DNA of 8,791 nucleotides from Bacteroidaceae bacterium. Lineage in GTDB: Bacteria > Bacteroidota > Bacteroidia > Bacteroidales > Bacteroidaceae. Positions 8,060 to 8,791 of this stretch are shown piece by piece. A program made the translations under genes and the position numbers. The notes beneath the pieces are model-generated. The model was not told the origin of the DNA. It searched no databases and saw only the letters and a program-made list of their open reading frames with translations. The stretch's first letter is position 1. Each line of letters opens with the position of its first letter. The stretch is taken from NCBI GenBank assembly GCA_016292545.1, contig JAEDIG010000105.1, positions 1 to 8,791 of the forward strand, given 5' to 3'.

Positions 8060-8198
8060 GTTTGTTTGTAAATTAATTAATAATGTATGTATATGTATTG
8101 TTTTCGCTCTTTTTACACAATGCTTTTTCGTCCATGTCTGTTCTGTCCTCTTCTTTTGGTTCCTATCACCGCGTGGGGTGGACCACGGGAAAGTGTGT
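8060..8198 (-). other. Leader of the leftward susC, between start codon and inverted repeat
   Basis: This non-coding stretch would be transcribed as part of the long 5' leader of the leftward operon. Near the start codon it is AT-rich, with no clear Shine-Dalgarno sequence, as is usual in Bacteroidota. A 13-base stretch (8081-8093, TAATGTATGTATA) recurs in the leader of the lipoprotein gene (3092-3104). Further out, a GC-rich patch can form a short stem (CGTGG 8172-8176 with CCACG 8183-8187) next to the inverted repeat arm. No gene is visible; the long open frame on the opposite strand here is not supported by any protein-like features. Confidence 0.5.
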
Positions 8199-8225
8199 CA
8201 ATTTAACGGGCGTTTTTTTGGAACA
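8199..8225 (+). repeat. Inverted repeat, left arm (27 bp perfect), probable recombination site
   Basis: This arm is the exact reverse complement of 8434-8460 over 27 bases. Extending outward to 8186 the match is 36 of 40 bases, while inside the arms similarity stops at once. The core reads TAACGGGCGTTTTTTTGGAA here. The arms lie 208 bases apart, so this is not a terminator hairpin. Similarity that extends outward from the arms but not inward, around a promoter segment, is typical of site-specific inversion sites in Bacteroidales. Function is inferred. Confidence 0.85.
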
Positions 8226-8262
8226 TCCGTCAGGCTATTACACTAATTATACAATTCGGCTG

Positions 8263-8270
8263 CAAAGTTA
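8263..8270 (-). promoter_or_regulatory. Promoter -7 box TAACTTTG for the leftward susC operon
   Basis: On the minus strand these bases read TAACTTTG followed by CAG, an exact match to the Bacteroidales -7 consensus TAnnTTTG. At the normal spacing of 20 bases, the -33 position (8291-8294) reads TTAC instead of TTTG, a weak match, which suggests dependence on an activator. Transcription would start near 8255-8258 and read out through the left inverted-repeat arm, giving a leader of about 195 bases before the susC start at 8059. Confidence 0.7.
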
Positions 8271-8290
8271 ACGCTTTTTAATTAATAAAT

Positions 8291-8341
8291 GTAACTTTCT
8301 TGCGTAAAAATGCAATCAAATCGTAACTTTCTTGCATTTTT
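8291..8341. promoter_or_regulatory. Direct repeats and dyad upstream of the susC promoter (candidate operator)
   Basis: GTAACTTTCTTGC occurs twice, at 8291-8303 and 8323-8335, exactly 32 bases apart, about three DNA helical turns. The first copy covers the -33 region of the leftward promoter and the second lies about 30 bases further upstream. Overlapping them is a perfect 10-bp dyad, AAAAATGCAA (8306-8315) with TTGCATTTTT (8332-8341). Same-face spacing next to a weak -33 region fits binding of an activator, but no regulator gene is visible. The repeats are inside the candidate invertible segment and would move with the promoter. Confidence 0.5.
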
Positions 8342-8433
8342 TGCTTTATTTCTGCTCAAAAAGCCTCTAATCATGCCATTTGTGTGCCTAATTTTTGTGT
8401 ATTGCTGCAAAACTGAAAACTGTGCAAATTTAC

Positions 8434-8460
8434 TGTTCCAAAAAAACGCCCGTTAAATTG
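8434..8460 (-). repeat. Inverted repeat, right arm (27 bp perfect), probable recombination site
   Basis: This is the reverse complement of 8199-8225, with core TTCCAAAAAAACGCCCGTTA at 8436-8455. Imperfect similarity continues outward to 8473. It lies 126 bases before the start codon of the rightward susC, close to the 139 bases that separate the left arm from the leftward susC. Inversion would therefore place the promoter at nearly equal distance from either gene. Confidence 0.85.
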
Positions 8461-8586
8461 GTACACCATCCCGCTCAGTGCCACAGAGCCTGCATCCGGG
8501 TGGCGGAGACAACAACAAGACAAGATAAGGAAAAAAGAAACAACAATACATCAAACCAATATTACATTACTTAAATTAACAACAAC
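8461..8586 (+). other. Leader of the rightward susC
   Basis: This non-coding stretch between the right inverted-repeat arm and the start codon at 8587 contains a possible weak stem (GCCAC near 8480 with GTGGC near 8502). It is otherwise rich in A and AC runs before the start codon. The last 45 or so bases resemble the leftward susC leader only loosely (both contain AACAATACAT and end in an AAC-rich run). The two leaders have therefore diverged much more than the coding starts and the repeat arms on either side of them. I see no promoter consensus in it. Confidence 0.45.
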
Positions 8587-8791
8587 ATGGGTAAAAAACT
8601 CTTATTTTTCCTGGCTTGCTTCTTTATGACAGCAAGCATGGCTTTCGCCCAGAAACAGGCCACTGGTACTGTTTTCGACAGCGACACGGGCGAGCCTATG
8701 GTTGGTGTGGCCGTAAAGGTGAAGGGCACCAACATCGGCGTTCTGACCGACATCAACGGTAAGTTCGTCCTCCGCAACATCCCCGACAAGG
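8587..8791 (+). CDS. SusC family TonB-dependent transporter, N-terminal part (runs off window)
   Basis: The open frame from ATG at 8587 gives 68 residues before the window ends. It has the signal peptide MGKKLLFFLACFFMTASMAF ending in AQ, followed by the start of a carboxypeptidase-regulatory-like domain (ATGTVFDSDTGEPMVGVAVK, then the segment up to NIPDK). It differs from the leftward SusC only by I5L, L13F and E33D, so it is a SusC-family transporter; the plug and barrel are outside the window. It is divergent from the leftward operon and shares its regulatory region. As drawn no strong promoter points to it, so it may be silent unless the segment at 8226-8433 inverts. A susD partner is expected downstream. 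It could also be a truncated copy, which cannot be judged here. Confidence 0.9.
   Translation, partial: MGKKLLFFLACFFMTASMAFAQKQATGTVFDSDTGEPMVGVAVKVKGTNIGVLTDINGKFVLRNIPDK
8587..8791 (+). repeat. Inverted copy of susC 5' end, arm 2 (with 7855-8059)
   Basis: This is the partner of 7855-8059, with 12 mismatches in 205 bases. The final 49 bases (8743-8791) are identical, so the homology very probably continues to the right of the window. Coding conservation exceeds that of the leaders, which suggests recent duplication with selection, or gene conversion between the two genes. Confidence 0.9.

Larger units (their letters stand above)
8226..8433. other. Candidate invertible promoter segment (208 bp)
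   Basis: This AT-rich segment is bounded by the two 27-bp inverted repeats and lies between divergent, nearly identical susC 5' ends. It contains one consensus Bacteroidales promoter box facing left, a 13-bp direct repeat and a 10-bp dyad. I found no equally good promoter facing right. In the drawn orientation the leftward operon would be ON and the rightward susC OFF; inversion would swap them. Invertible promoters flanked by short inverted repeats are well known upstream of capsule and SusC/SusD loci in Bacteroides, where Mpi-type serine or Tsr-type tyrosine recombinases flip them. No recombinase gene lies in this window. A fixed divergent regulatory region is the alternative. Confidence 0.7.

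Noticed and set aside
7812..8246. Rightward open frame of 144 codons covering the susC start, its leader and the left repeat arm
   Set aside because: Most of it is antisense to the conserved susC signal-peptide region. The rest crosses AT-rich leader DNA, and the translation shows no domain or protein-like composition.
8389..8397. TAATTTTTG as a rightward promoter box
   Set aside because: The spacing between TA and TTTG is wrong by one base and there is no TTTG at the proper -33 distance.
8199..8460. Inverted repeats as the ends of a small insertion element or MITE
   Set aside because: There is no flanking target duplication, and the similarity continues outside the arms rather than inside. 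The enclosed DNA carries the operon's promoter. These points fit an inversion site better than a transposed element.
8454..8461. TAAATTGG at the edge of the right repeat arm as a promoter -7 box for the rightward susC
   Set aside because: It misses one consensus base and has only a poor TTTA at the -33 position. The clearly better box faces left, so I did not call a rightward promoter.

Overview
The window looks like accessory DNA from a member of the Bacteroidales, most likely Prevotellaceae-like. The evidence is a SusC/SusD pair, lipoprotein signals with aspartate-rich segments after the lipobox cysteine, a C10 (streptopain-type) peptidase with a C-terminal tail resembling type IX secretion signals, a TAnnTTTG-type promoter, and start sites without a clear Shine-Dalgarno sequence. 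The genus is inferred from gene families, not proven.

Layout: positions 1-86 hold the last 27 codons of a rightward gene, probably an Rpn/PD-(D/E)XK nuclease-transposase family protein. Positions 87-396 are non-coding, with small hairpins and a degenerate direct repeat. A strong hairpin with a U-tract (397-445) ends the leftward operon. That operon occupies 8059 down to 466, in transcription order: SusC-family TonB-dependent transporter (8059-4772), SusD-family lipoprotein (4737-3106), a small surface lipoprotein (3072-2248) and a secreted C10 cysteine peptidase (2145-466). The gaps are 34, 33 and 102 bases; the last one carries an 11-bp-stem hairpin. No glycosidase is present. Together the genes suggest that a secreted protease cleaves protein outside the cell, surface lipoproteins bind the products and the SusCD complex imports them. 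This would be a protein or peptide utilisation locus rather than a classical polysaccharide locus.

Right end: a second SusC-family gene starts at 8587 on the + strand and runs off the window. Its first 68 residues match the leftward SusC at 65 positions (193 of 205 nucleotides). Between the two divergent genes, a perfect 27-bp inverted repeat (8199-8225 and 8434-8460; 36 of 40 when extended outward) encloses 208 bp. This segment carries one good Bacteroidales promoter, TAACTTTG, read leftward at 8270-8263. The arrangement is what a phase-variable promoter switch would look like: as drawn it serves the leftward operon, and after inversion it would serve the rightward susC. This is the most interesting feature of the window. 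No recombinase gene is visible, so the switch is inferred from DNA architecture alone.
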